From an uncultured Oscillospiraceae bacterium (lineage in GTDB: Bacteria; Bacillota_A; Clostridia; Oscillospirales; Acutalibacteraceae): 7,968 nucleotides of DNA. A program made the position numbers and the translations under genes. Shown here in pieces: positions 1-5,706 of the stretch; the stretch's first letter is position 1, and the number at the start of each line of letters is the position of its first letter. Location: contig CAJLZR010000034.1 of the NCBI GenBank assembly GCA_905211185.1, positions 1 through 7,968 of the forward strand. The letters run 5' to 3'. The notes beneath the pieces were generated by a model. The model worked only from the letters and a program-made list of their open reading frames with translations. It was not told where the DNA came from and ran no database searches.

Positions 1-565
1 ATATATTTTTATAAAATCTAACGTTTATTTGTTTACTCCTAGCCATATCTGAATTAAGGCTTGAAATCATGAGTTTGTTAAAGGATAAAAACCATATCAA
101 AACTATTATAACGGCAGCTATTGCCAACGTTAATATCTCATTTTTGGTAATTGAAAGCACATCGCCGGTTAAATATCCGGTATACTTGGAAAATCCACCG
201 CTCGCCGATAGAATAACTATTCCTATGGCCATGCCGGCTGACGAAAAAACCCCTATAATAGTATCTGCCGAAGAAACTTTGGATTCAATAATGGTCGATA
301 TTCCAAGCGCAAATATAATAGCAAACGCAATCATGGAAACAGCATAATTATTGATTCCAAGCATAACTCCAATTGCTATACCCGTCAAAGCGCAATGCCC
401 CATAGCATCCGAAAAGAAAGACATTTTATTGTTAACAATCATGGTGCCTATAAGTCCAAAAAGCGGCGCAATAAGAAGCACTGCCAAAAACGCATTTTTC
501 ATAAAAGAAAACTCCACCCATGAAAAAGGCAGCATTTTTTCCATAATCGAATAAACTATTTCCAT
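1..565 (-). CDS. znuB: Zinc/manganese-type ABC transporter permease, ZnuB-like (partial, C-terminus cut by window edge)
   Basis: The membrane subunit of a metal ABC importer; it forms the channel through which the ion delivered by the binding lipoprotein passes into the cytoplasm. Reading leftward from ATG 565-563, 188 codons are visible and the reading frame stays open to the left edge. A family member is usually about 260-290 residues, so roughly the last third is missing. The visible part has about five hydrophobic segments, near residues 24-44, 57-72, 76-92, 105-123 and 141-158. After the first segment comes the family's conserved stretch FFSDAMGHCALTGIAIG, equivalent to the 'SHALLPGIALG' region of ZnuB/TroC/MntB permeases. 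The start codon lies inside the end of the ATPase gene: ATGGAAATAG contains both the permease start and the ATPase stop (10 bp overlap), so the two are probably translationally coupled. Zinc rather than manganese is inferred from the binding protein next door. Confidence 0.9.
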   Translation of the reverse strand, partial: MEIVYSIMEKMLPFSWVEFSFMKNAFLAVLLIAPLFGLIGTMIVNNKMSFFSDAMGHCALTGIAIGVMLGINNYAVSMIAFAIIFALGISTIIESKVSSADTIIGVFSSAGMAIGIVILSASGGFSKYTGYLTGDVLSITKNEILTLAIAAVIIVLIWFLSFNKLMISSLNSDMARSKQINVRFYKNI

Positions 566-1302
566 ATCTTTTCGCCCCCGTCTATGTTAAGGCCAAAAAC
601 TTCACGTACCTTTTCGCTTTTATATAGCTCCTTTGCGCTCCCCATTTCCACAACGCTGCTGCTTATAAGCGCATAGGAAGTGGCGTATTTTGCAACGTGC
701 CCAAGGTCATGCGAAACCAATATGACGGGCATATGAAAATCTTCACGCATGGATTCAATTAAACTATAAAACCTACTTATTCCCTTACGGTCGACCGCCG
801 AAACAGGTTCGTCAAGGAGCAAAATATCAGGTCGGGGCTCTAACGCAAAAGCAAGCAAAACACGCTGGAGTTCTCCGCCGGAAAGGCTTCCTATGGGCTT
901 GTTTATATTTTTTTGAGCGTCTACTTTTTCGAGTATCTCGATGGCTTTATTTTTTGCTTTCTTACTGTGTCCAAACCAAACAGGCAACCCCGAAAAATTG
1001 GCACAAAACAAATCCAAAACCGTCATAGGTGTGTTTCTTTCAAAACTAAGTCTTTGAGGGACATATCCAATTTTCGGATGAGCAATGTTTTTATTTTCCG
1101 AATCAAAAAAATTTATAGTTCCCGTATAATCCACGTTTCCGAGTATTGCTTTTAAAAGGGTGGTTTTCCCTGCACCGTTTTGCCCGATAAGCGCCAAAGT
1201 TTCCCCGTGATTGGCAGTAAACGAAACATTATTTAAAACCGTTTGCCCTCCACGCTTAACGCACAAATTATTAACCTTAACGCTACACTTACATTTTTCC
1301 AT
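556..1302 (-). CDS. znuC: Zinc-type ABC transporter ATP-binding protein, ZnuC-like
   Basis: The cytoplasmic ATPase that powers the metal importer; 248 residues, a normal length for ZnuC/AdcC. All nucleotide-binding motifs are intact: Walker A GQNGAGKT (residues 40-47), Q-loop VPQ with Q83, ABC signature LSGGE (140-144), Walker B DILLLDEP (159-166) and the switch histidine in LVSHD (H198). The order and spacing are those of a single-domain metal-transport ATPase. The start is ATG at 1302-1300; a purine run AAAGGG at 1318-1313 lies about 10 bases upstream, slightly far but usable. The gene begins 26 bp after the binding-protein stop and overlaps the permease gene by 10 bp. One oddity is the N-terminus MEKCKCSVKVNNLC, with cysteines at 4, 6 and 14, which is unusual for this subunit; whether it binds metal is unknown. 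The family assignment is firm; metal specificity is inferred from the neighbours. Confidence 0.95.
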   Translation of the reverse strand: MEKCKCSVKVNNLCVKRGGQTVLNNVSFTANHGETLALIGQNGAGKTTLLKAILGNVDYTGTINFFDSENKNIAHPKIGYVPQRLSFERNTPMTVLDLFCANFSGLPVWFGHSKKAKNKAIEILEKVDAQKNINKPIGSLSGGELQRVLLAFALEPRPDILLLDEPVSAVDRKGISRFYSLIESMREDFHMPVILVSHDLGHVAKYATSYALISSSVVEMGSAKELYKSEKVREVFGLNIDGGEKIWK

Positions 1303-1328
1303 AGTTTAAAAACCCTTTGCTTTTTAGT

Positions 1329-2279
1329 CTATTTTAATGCTTCTTTTAAAACCGCCATATTTTCTCTCATTTTGTTTATATAATCGTCTTTTGAGCCGGT
1401 TCCCGTAACAATCGGATCAAGAGTGTAAATCTTTGCGCCTGTTTCTGCCGATATAATTTTAGCCGAAGAATCCGAATACTGTGGTTCGGTAAATAAAGCG
1501 GATATATTATACTCTTTTACCTTTTCCATTATTTCAGAAATTTCTTTTGCGCTCGGCTCACTTCCCGGCTCGCTGGTTATGACATCAACTATATTCAGTC
1601 CAAATTCTTTCGCAAAATAAGGGAATGCCTCGTGGAAAGTAATAATATTTTTTCCTTTTATACCACCGAGCCCGGCTTTCATTTCACTTTTTAAATCATT
1701 TAATTTCTTTATGTATTTATCTGCGTTTTCTTGGTATTTTTCGGCATTAACTGAGTCTATTTTTGCGAGTCCTTCCGAAATATTTTGAACTTGTTTTATA
1801 GAGTTATCAATTGAAAGCCAAATATGTGGATTATATTCATGCTCGCAATCTTCCTCGTGATCGTGATCGCAATCTTCATCTTTTATCAAATCTATTTCTT
1901 TACTTGAATCAACTATCTTAACACTTGGCAGTTCATTTACTACTTTACCCAAAAAAGATTCCATTCCTGCTCCGTTTATAATAAAGGCAGAAGACCGCTC
2001 GATTTTTTTAAGGTCTTCCGACTGAAGCTGAAAATTATGAAGGCACCCTTTATGACTTTCGGACATATTGAGAACCTCTACGTCATCTATACCGTCTGCT
2101 ATATTGGAAACCATAATATAAACGGGATAACACGAAGCCACAAGCTTTTTTTTGCTATCATCATGCTTCTTGCAACCACCGAAAAATATTACCGTAAAAG
2201 CAAAAAGAAAAACCAAACACGTAAAGCTAAGAATCTTTTTAATATCAAACTTAAATTTAAAAATATTTTTCTTTCCCAT
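1329..2279 (-). CDS. znuA: Zinc-binding lipoprotein of the ABC importer, ZnuA/AdcA-like
   Basis: The extracytoplasmic metal-binding protein that hands zinc to the permease. I place the start at ATG 2279-2277 (316 residues) because GGAG at 2290-2287 sits 7 bases upstream. A longer frame from 2345 would overlap the previous gene and put 22 odd residues before the signal. A lipoprotein signal peptide spans residues 1-35 (KK, then a long hydrophobic run ending FFGG) with the lipidation cysteine at C36. The mature protein has the two-lobed family layout. Probable ligands are H81 (CLHNFQL), H152 (YNPHIWLS), H216 (ITFHEAFPYF) and D288 (TLDPI); three His plus one Asp is usual for zinc binders. An acidic, His- and Cys-containing loop at 134-148 (DEDCDHDHEEDCEHE) precedes H152, as in zinc-specific members. 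Several cysteines (50, 79, 137, 145) are unusual for an exported protein but fit an anaerobe. It lies 25 bp after the FakA-like gene and 26 bp before the ATPase gene. Confidence 0.93.
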   Translation of the reverse strand: MGKKNIFKFKFDIKKILSFTCLVFLFAFTVIFFGGCKKHDDSKKKLVASCYPVYIMVSNIADGIDDVEVLNMSESHKGCLHNFQLQSEDLKKIERSSAFIINGAGMESFLGKVVNELPSVKIVDSSKEIDLIKDEDCDHDHEEDCEHEYNPHIWLSIDNSIKQVQNISEGLAKIDSVNAEKYQENADKYIKKLNDLKSEMKAGLGGIKGKNIITFHEAFPYFAKEFGLNIVDVITSEPGSEPSAKEISEIMEKVKEYNISALFTEPQYSDSSAKIISAETGAKIYTLDPIVTGTGSKDDYINKMRENMAVLKEALK

Positions 2280-2286
2280 ACAAAAA

Positions 2287-2290
2287 CTCC
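2287..2290 (-). promoter_or_regulatory. Ribosome binding site that fixes the znuA start
   Basis: On the minus strand GGAG is followed by a 7-base spacer (TTTTTGT) and ATG at 2279. It lies in the 25-bp gap between the FakA-like gene and znuA. No comparable site was found for the longer alternative starts at 2345 or 2312. Confidence 0.75.
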
Positions 2291-2304
2291 AAACAATATG
2301 ATTA

Positions 2305-2556
2305 TTACCCATGATAACCTTCAGACTGAAGATACATATTTTCAACTATTATATCGTGTATTTCGCCAAGCGAAGCACAATACTCAAGCACTTCCCAAGG
2401 AGTGTTTGTGTGGAAATGAAGCTTTATAAAATTTTCATCTCCCGTTACCAGCAAACAATCCCCTTGTATGTTGTCTTTTATGTAATCATTTATGTTATCT
2501 TCGGATAAATTTTCTCCCTCTATTAAAAGCTGAGTATCAAACTTATATTCCAGCAT
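2305..2556 (-). CDS. Small stand-alone protein resembling the FakA/YloV C-terminal domain (kinase-to-dihydroxyacetone-kinase type)
   Basis: A predicted 83-residue cytoplasmic protein. Residues 31-57 carry the pattern GDCLLVTGDENFIKLHFHTN followed by PWEVLEY, and ENM follows at 72-74. This closely resembles the region near the C-terminus of FakA (YloV), the large subunit of bacterial fatty acid kinase, where the pattern is approximately GDS-VVGDE-KVHVHTN-PG-VLEYA-G-IDNM. FakA is about 550 residues and starts with a DAK2 kinase domain; that domain is absent here, so this is not a complete kinase. I choose ATG 2556 because GAGGG at 2568-2564 precedes it by 7 bases; the in-frame ATG at 2595 overlaps the upstream gene and has no such site. 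It lies 22 bp after the ComEA-like stop and 25 bp before znuA. It could be a regulator, a partner of a DegV-type lipid-binding protein, or a remnant. The similarity is recalled from memory, and the function is unknown. Confidence 0.75.
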   Translation of the reverse strand: MLEYKFDTQLLIEGENLSEDNINDYIKDNIQGDCLLVTGDENFIKLHFHTNTPWEVLEYCASLGEIHDIIVENMYLQSEGYHG

Positions 2557-2578
2557 GTTTATTCCCTCACTTATAAAC

Positions 2579-2982
2579 TTAAATCGTAATTTCATCTTTT
2601 AATTTTTCAAAAGTTTTTTCGCCTATTCCGCTAACTTCCATAAGTTCCTCTTTTGACGAAAATCCTCCGTGCGTTTCTCTATAATTTATTATCTTTTCGG
2701 CTGTTTGCTCGCCGATTCCTTTTAGTTTCATAAGTTCTCGTCTTTTGCGGCTTTGTTTATATTAATTTTTGCAGCACCCAAACTATCATTTTCTTCTCTT
2801 GTGACCATATTATCGGCACTAATTTGAACAGAAGTATCAACATCCGGAGCAACAAAAGCGTTGTATCCGATTATCAACGCAAAAATTAAAATGGCCAAAC
2901 CTATCAAATACCGCACATAATTTGGCAAATTAAATTCTTTTTTATAAAGCTGGTTTTCCTGATCCGGTTTCGTAAATCTCAT
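2579..2982 (-). pseudogene. comEA: ComEA-like membrane-anchored helix-hairpin-helix DNA-binding protein, split by a frameshift
   Basis: ComEA is the membrane DNA receptor of the competence pseudopilus uptake system. The first frame (2982-2728, 84 residues) has a charged N-terminus, one membrane segment at about 25-42, a short linker and the start of the HhH domain, KININKAAKDE. It then runs into TGA at 2730-2728. The rest of the domain continues in another frame from ATG 2731 to TAA at 2581-2579 (50 residues), with both hairpin motifs, LKGIGEQTAEKI and VSGIGEKTFEKL. One extra base, for example GAGGAA in place of GAGAA near 2737, would join them into a protein of about 134 residues. The SLBB domain usual between membrane segment and HhH appears to be missing, so even the repaired protein is short. 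The two frames share ATGA, so coupled translation of two pieces is possible. The start ATG at 2982 has only an abutting AAAAAGGGA. It could be a true pseudogene, an assembly error or a recoded gene. Confidence 0.8.
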
Positions 2983-3021
2983 TCCCTTTTTTCGAACTTT
3001 TATTTTACAAACGTAAGCTTA

Positions 3022-3030
3022 ATTATAACA
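3022..3030 (-). promoter_or_regulatory. Candidate promoter (extended -10) for the comEA-fakA-like-znuACB operon
   Basis: On the minus strand TGTTATAAT matches the extended -10 consensus TGnTATAAT exactly, with TATAAT at 3027-3022. No good -35 box is seen, which extended -10 promoters tolerate. Transcription would start near 3015, leaving about 33 bases before the ComEA-like ATG at 2982. An 8-bp palindrome TAAGCTTA (3014-3021) sits right beside the -10 and could be a repressor site, but this is only inference. Confidence 0.5.
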
Positions 3031-3100
3031 AATTTAAATTCATAAAGCTATAATTTTACAAAAAATAAAACACGCACGATTAAACCCACAGAATAGCTTC

Positions 3101-3117
3101 GCTTAACCAAATTAAGC
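3101..3117. repeat. Inverted repeat between two divergent promoters (possible operator)
   Basis: GCTTAA (3101-3106), five bases CCAAA, then TTAAGC (3112-3117) form a perfect 6+6 bp inverted repeat. It lies between the minus-strand promoter at about 3025 and the plus-strand promoter at about 3201. The half-site GCTTAA also occurs at 3017-3022, touching the -10 of the minus-strand promoter. It could bind a dimeric regulator, but no known operator could be matched with confidence. Confidence 0.3.
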
Positions 3118-3200
3118 ACTTAAAAGACAAATATGACCTCACGCTAAATTTTTAGAAGAATGCCATTAAAGCAAAGATTATAGAAAAATAATAAAAAATA

Positions 3201-3229
3201 TTGACTAAAAAAATATTTTATGATATTTA
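3201..3229 (+). promoter_or_regulatory. Candidate promoter for the surface protein gene
   Basis: TTGACT at 3201-3206 is a five-of-six -35 match. After a 17-base spacer comes TATTTA at 3224-3229, preceded by TG at 3221-3222, so an extended -10 of moderate quality. The predicted start near 3236 gives a leader of about 110 bases before the ATG at 3346. The rest of the 363-bp divergent region (2983-3345) is AT-rich and holds no ORF of note. Confidence 0.5.
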
Positions 3230-3331
3230 TGTTAGCAAGGGTTTCTACTCTTTATCCGTTTACTTATAGCGGAAACAGTATTTTGAAATAAATTAAAAGA
3301 TGCAATTGATTTATTTCGAAAAGTAAAATTC

Positions 3332-3338
3332 AAGGAGG
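3332..3338 (+). promoter_or_regulatory. Strong ribosome binding site of the surface protein gene
   Basis: AAGGAGG is a full Shine-Dalgarno match, 7 bases before ATG at 3346-3348. This is the strongest site in the window used by a visible gene and suggests high translation. Confidence 0.9.
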
Positions 3339-3345
3339 TTTATTT

Positions 3346-5139
3346 ATGAAAACATGGAAATTTTTAGGGGCACCGCTCATGCTTATGCTCCTTGCAGGCA
3401 TGCCGTGGTGCATTGCATCTGCCGAAGATGACAGAACCGAACCGGTGGTCGTTAACGCCGGAGAGAATGTTACTGTCGGAAATGTAACCGTAGATGGTAG
3501 TGAGCGTGCGATAAGTGTAGAGGCGAATCCAACCGAAGAAGACGCAAAAGATGCAACCGTCACAGTAAATGGGAATGTTTCTTTGCAACACGATTCCAAT
3601 GCGGTTGCGATTTATGCAGAAAGCGATGACAGCGGTCAAGCAACCGCAACCGTAAAAGGCAATGTCAAATCTAAAGCCTCAGGTGGAAATGCTTGTGGAG
3701 TGCTGGCAGGAAGGAACAGTGACAAAAGCACAACAACCGTAAAGGTTTCAGGTGGTGTCTCCTCAGAGGGGCAAGACAATTCAGCGGGAATTATGTCATA
3801 CGACTCAGATATTAGCATAGGCGCAGACGTAACTGCAAATGGCACATACTCTACGGGGATACGTATACGATCTGATAAACAAGCATCCGTGTCGGTAGCA
3901 GGAAATGTTTCCGCTTTCGGAAACAATGTTGAAGGTCTGGCAGTAAAATCATACAGTCGTTATCCAATCTACGCTGATGCTCCTTCGCTAATCGCTAACG
4001 GAAATTTCACGGTAGACGTAGGAGGCAATGTTACAGCTACGGCACCTGACGGCGGTCAAGCAACCGGCCTGTGTATTAGTACGAAAACAATTGATAATCC
4101 TAGGGTAGCTAGTGTAGCTCAAACACCCCGCACATTGACTCACAATGACGACAACCAAACAACCACCTCACCTACCACGGAAAAAAATTCCATTCTTTTA
4201 CACAAAAATTTAATCTCTGATGGTGTAGGAATCTTGCGTGAATTATCATCAGAGGAAATGAGTGGACCGATAGATGTTCCGAACAGGGATAACAAAGTTA
4301 ATGTTTTAGTGGAAGAAGTACTTGATGCGAAGGACGTAGGTGTTCTGCTTAGAGAATATTCACCCACTGAAACGCGAATAAACTCCCAGCTGGATCCCAA
4401 CTTAAATTTAACTGTATGGAAAATAAAATTGAACGATAACAACAATGCGGCAGAAAAAGAACTAGCAGCGTCAGAACCGGATATACCCGTAGCTAACGCC
4501 GAAACACCATCAACAAATTCCAAATACAATTTGACTGATGTCCAAAAAACTTCACGTCTAAACACACGAGGTAATGCTTCTACTCGGACCACGGCCAGAG
4601 ATTTTGAACTCAACAATATTATGTATATTATAAAAGTTGAGCAGCCAAGCGAAGGCGGAACAATAACAGCCGTGGATGAAAACGGAAATGATCTTGCAAA
4701 AAGTTTTGGGTTTGACGTGGCTCACGAAGGCGAGAAAGTTATGCTGAAAGCAAATTTAGAGGAAGGATACAAAATAATCGCTGCTTATAACGGTTTAGGT
4801 GAAAAACAACCTCTTTTAAAGGATGAGCAAGGTAATTATTATATCTTTATTCCAAAAGGAGGCGGAGTTTACCTTAGTGCAGAACTCGAGGATACAACTG
4901 AACACTCTTATTCCAAACCAGAAAATGATGAAAAAGAATCCATCAAAAATGAAACCTCAAACGGCGACCTTGAATCAAAAGATAAGGATGCGGAAGAGCT
5001 AGATGTCAGTCCGGTGATGCCAAAAACTGGAGATAATGCTAGGGTAATGCCATGGCTGATAATTTCAGTAGTTAGCATTGGCGGAATATCAATAATAGAA
5101 TTATATAATAAAAAGGCGAAAAGAATATATTCAAACTAA
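3346..5139 (+). CDS. Sortase-anchored secreted surface protein with beta-helix-like repeats and an InlB-B-repeat-like module
   Basis: A predicted cell-wall-attached surface protein of 597 residues. A Sec signal peptide covers residues 1-26 (WKFL, hydrophobic core, ASA cleavage site). Residues about 40-246 hold roughly six loose units of 25-40 residues. Each pairs a strand such as TVTVNGNVS (71-79), TATVKGNVK (100-108), TVKVSGGVS (131-139), SVSVAGNVS (181-189) or TVDVGGNVT (222-230) with a strand such as AIYAES, GIMSYDS, GIRIRS or GLAVKS. This is typical of a right-handed beta-helix. A Thr/Asn-rich middle part follows. Residues about 422-515 resemble the divergent InlB B-repeat fold (GGTITAVDENG, then LKANLEEGYKI). 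A charged spacer (516-553) leads to MPKTGD at 558-563, a hydrophobic segment (568-585) and a basic tail KKAKR (589-593): a sortase signal with Met in place of Leu. It has its own promoter and terminator. An adhesin or biofilm role is likely, but the ligand is unknown. Confidence 0.9.
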   Translation: MKTWKFLGAPLMLMLLAGMPWCIASAEDDRTEPVVVNAGENVTVGNVTVDGSERAISVEANPTEEDAKDATVTVNGNVSLQHDSNAVAIYAESDDSGQATATVKGNVKSKASGGNACGVLAGRNSDKSTTTVKVSGGVSSEGQDNSAGIMSYDSDISIGADVTANGTYSTGIRIRSDKQASVSVAGNVSAFGNNVEGLAVKSYSRYPIYADAPSLIANGNFTVDVGGNVTATAPDGGQATGLCISTKTIDNPRVASVAQTPRTLTHNDDNQTTTSPTTEKNSILLHKNLISDGVGILRELSSEEMSGPIDVPNRDNKVNVLVEEVLDAKDVGVLLREYSPTETRINSQLDPNLNLTVWKIKLNDNNNAAEKELAASEPDIPVANAETPSTNSKYNLTDVQKTSRLNTRGNASTRTTARDFELNNIMYIIKVEQPSEGGTITAVDENGNDLAKSFGFDVAHEGEKVMLKANLEEGYKIIAAYNGLGEKQPLLKDEQGNYYIFIPKGGGVYLSAELEDTTEHSYSKPENDEKESIKNETSNGDLESKDKDAEELDVSPVMPKTGDNARVMPWLIISVVSIGGISIIELYNKKAKRIYSN

Positions 5140-5164
5140 GATTTTTGTATATTTACAGCCATCT

Positions 5165-5197
5165 AATTATCCACTGATATAATCGGTGGATAATTTT
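5165..5197 (+). terminator. Intrinsic terminator of the surface protein gene
   Basis: A 14-bp stem (5165-5178 with 5182-5195, one T-G wobble) closes a three-base loop (ATA). It is followed by a short T run at 5194-5197 and begins 26 bases after the stop codon at 5139. On the minus strand no T run follows, so it should act mainly on plus-strand transcripts. Both stem arms contain TTATCCAC, which resembles a DnaA box, but the stem pairing explains this. Confidence 0.85.
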
Positions 5198-5706
5198 ATG
5201 CAGACAAAACAAACGCTAAAATTGCAATCAATATGACCGCCAAATATACCATTTATACCTATGTATCGACTTTTATTGTACTACTCCTCATAATTCTAGA
5301 GGAACTTGACAATAAGCATTAAATATGTCATATCGTAGTTAGTAAATGTTTATTTAATTAATAAAAAGGATCACATTTGAAAAACTTGCAAAATAAACAA
5401 TTTTTGAGCAAAACGGAATTGTAAGTTATCCATGGGCCGCGCTGTCAAATCCATTCAGTTTTTTAAGTATTAAAAAAGTTTGCAAATTTTGATTGCAATT
5501 ACAAACACAAATAGACCTCCATACCTTAGTCGAAAGGAGGCTCATCATTTTCAGTCTATCCGCGAAATGCAAGTAACCTTATTTTTTAAAGTTTTTGTGA
5601 GCACTTGCGTTTTTTGAGTCACAAAGTCATATTATTTTTTATTATTAGATCAAACTGTATAATTTTAGTCAAAAGTAGTTACTTTACGTATTAAACAAAA
5701 GGACAA
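5198..5706. other. 509-bp AT-rich intergenic stretch without a convincing gene, rich in inverted repeats
   Basis: No ORF of family-recognisable quality lies here. What can be seen: a 29-codon hydrophobic plus-strand ORF at 5233-5322; TTGACA at 5306-5311 with only a weak -10 (TATCGT, 5331); a 15-codon TTG ORF after an AAAAAGGA site at 5377-5424; an AT-only inverted repeat at 5459-5477; a likely minus-strand terminator at 5472-5506; a hairpin pairing CCTCC with GGAGG at 5511-5559; a 7-bp inverted repeat TTTGTGA/TCACAAA around 5594-5625; and AAAGTA-GT-TACTTT at 5672-5685. It is flanked by the 3' ends of two convergent genes, where little beyond terminators is expected, so its length and structure are notable. 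Confidence 0.6.
5472..5506 (-). terminator. Probable intrinsic terminator of the NHLM export operon
   Basis: On the minus strand GTTTG (5506-5502) pairs with CAAAC (5482-5478), with a further AAT/ATT pairing inside, and six T residues follow at 5477-5472. The stem is short and AT-rich, and it lies about 200 bases after the stop codon at 5707. It is the best minus-strand candidate seen in the gap. Confidence 0.45.

Noticed and set aside
69..554. Two plus-strand open frames of 92 and 67 codons
   Set aside because: They lie antisense to the ZnuB-like permease, whose minus-strand frame has clear family motifs and membrane segments.
2280..2345. Longer start for the zinc-binding lipoprotein at 2345
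   Set aside because: It overlaps the FakA-like gene, lacks a ribosome site and spoils the signal peptide; ATG 2279 has GGAG at the right distance.
2581..2590. AAATCGTAAT looks like half of a Zur box
   Set aside because: The second half of the palindrome is absent, and the string encodes the conserved end of the ComEA-like HhH domain.
3240..3290. GTTTCTAC at 3241-3248 resembles a conserved string of purine riboswitch aptamers
   Set aside because: No P2 stem-loop precedes it, and the conserved P3 part and closing P1 strand do not follow; the downstream gene is a surface protein, not purine-related.
4140..4616. 158-codon open frame on the minus strand
   Set aside because: It is antisense to the well-supported surface protein, Ser/Val-rich in the manner of a shadow frame, with no family resemblance.
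5165..5195. Two DnaA-box-like TTATCCAC strings near 5168 and 5188
   Set aside because: They are the two arms of the terminator stem, and no origin genes or box cluster are nearby.
5658..5663. TATAAT on the plus strand near the 3' end of the NHLM transporter gene
   Set aside because: No -35 box lies at a suitable distance (only T runs), and the sequence is very AT-rich, so a chance match is likely.
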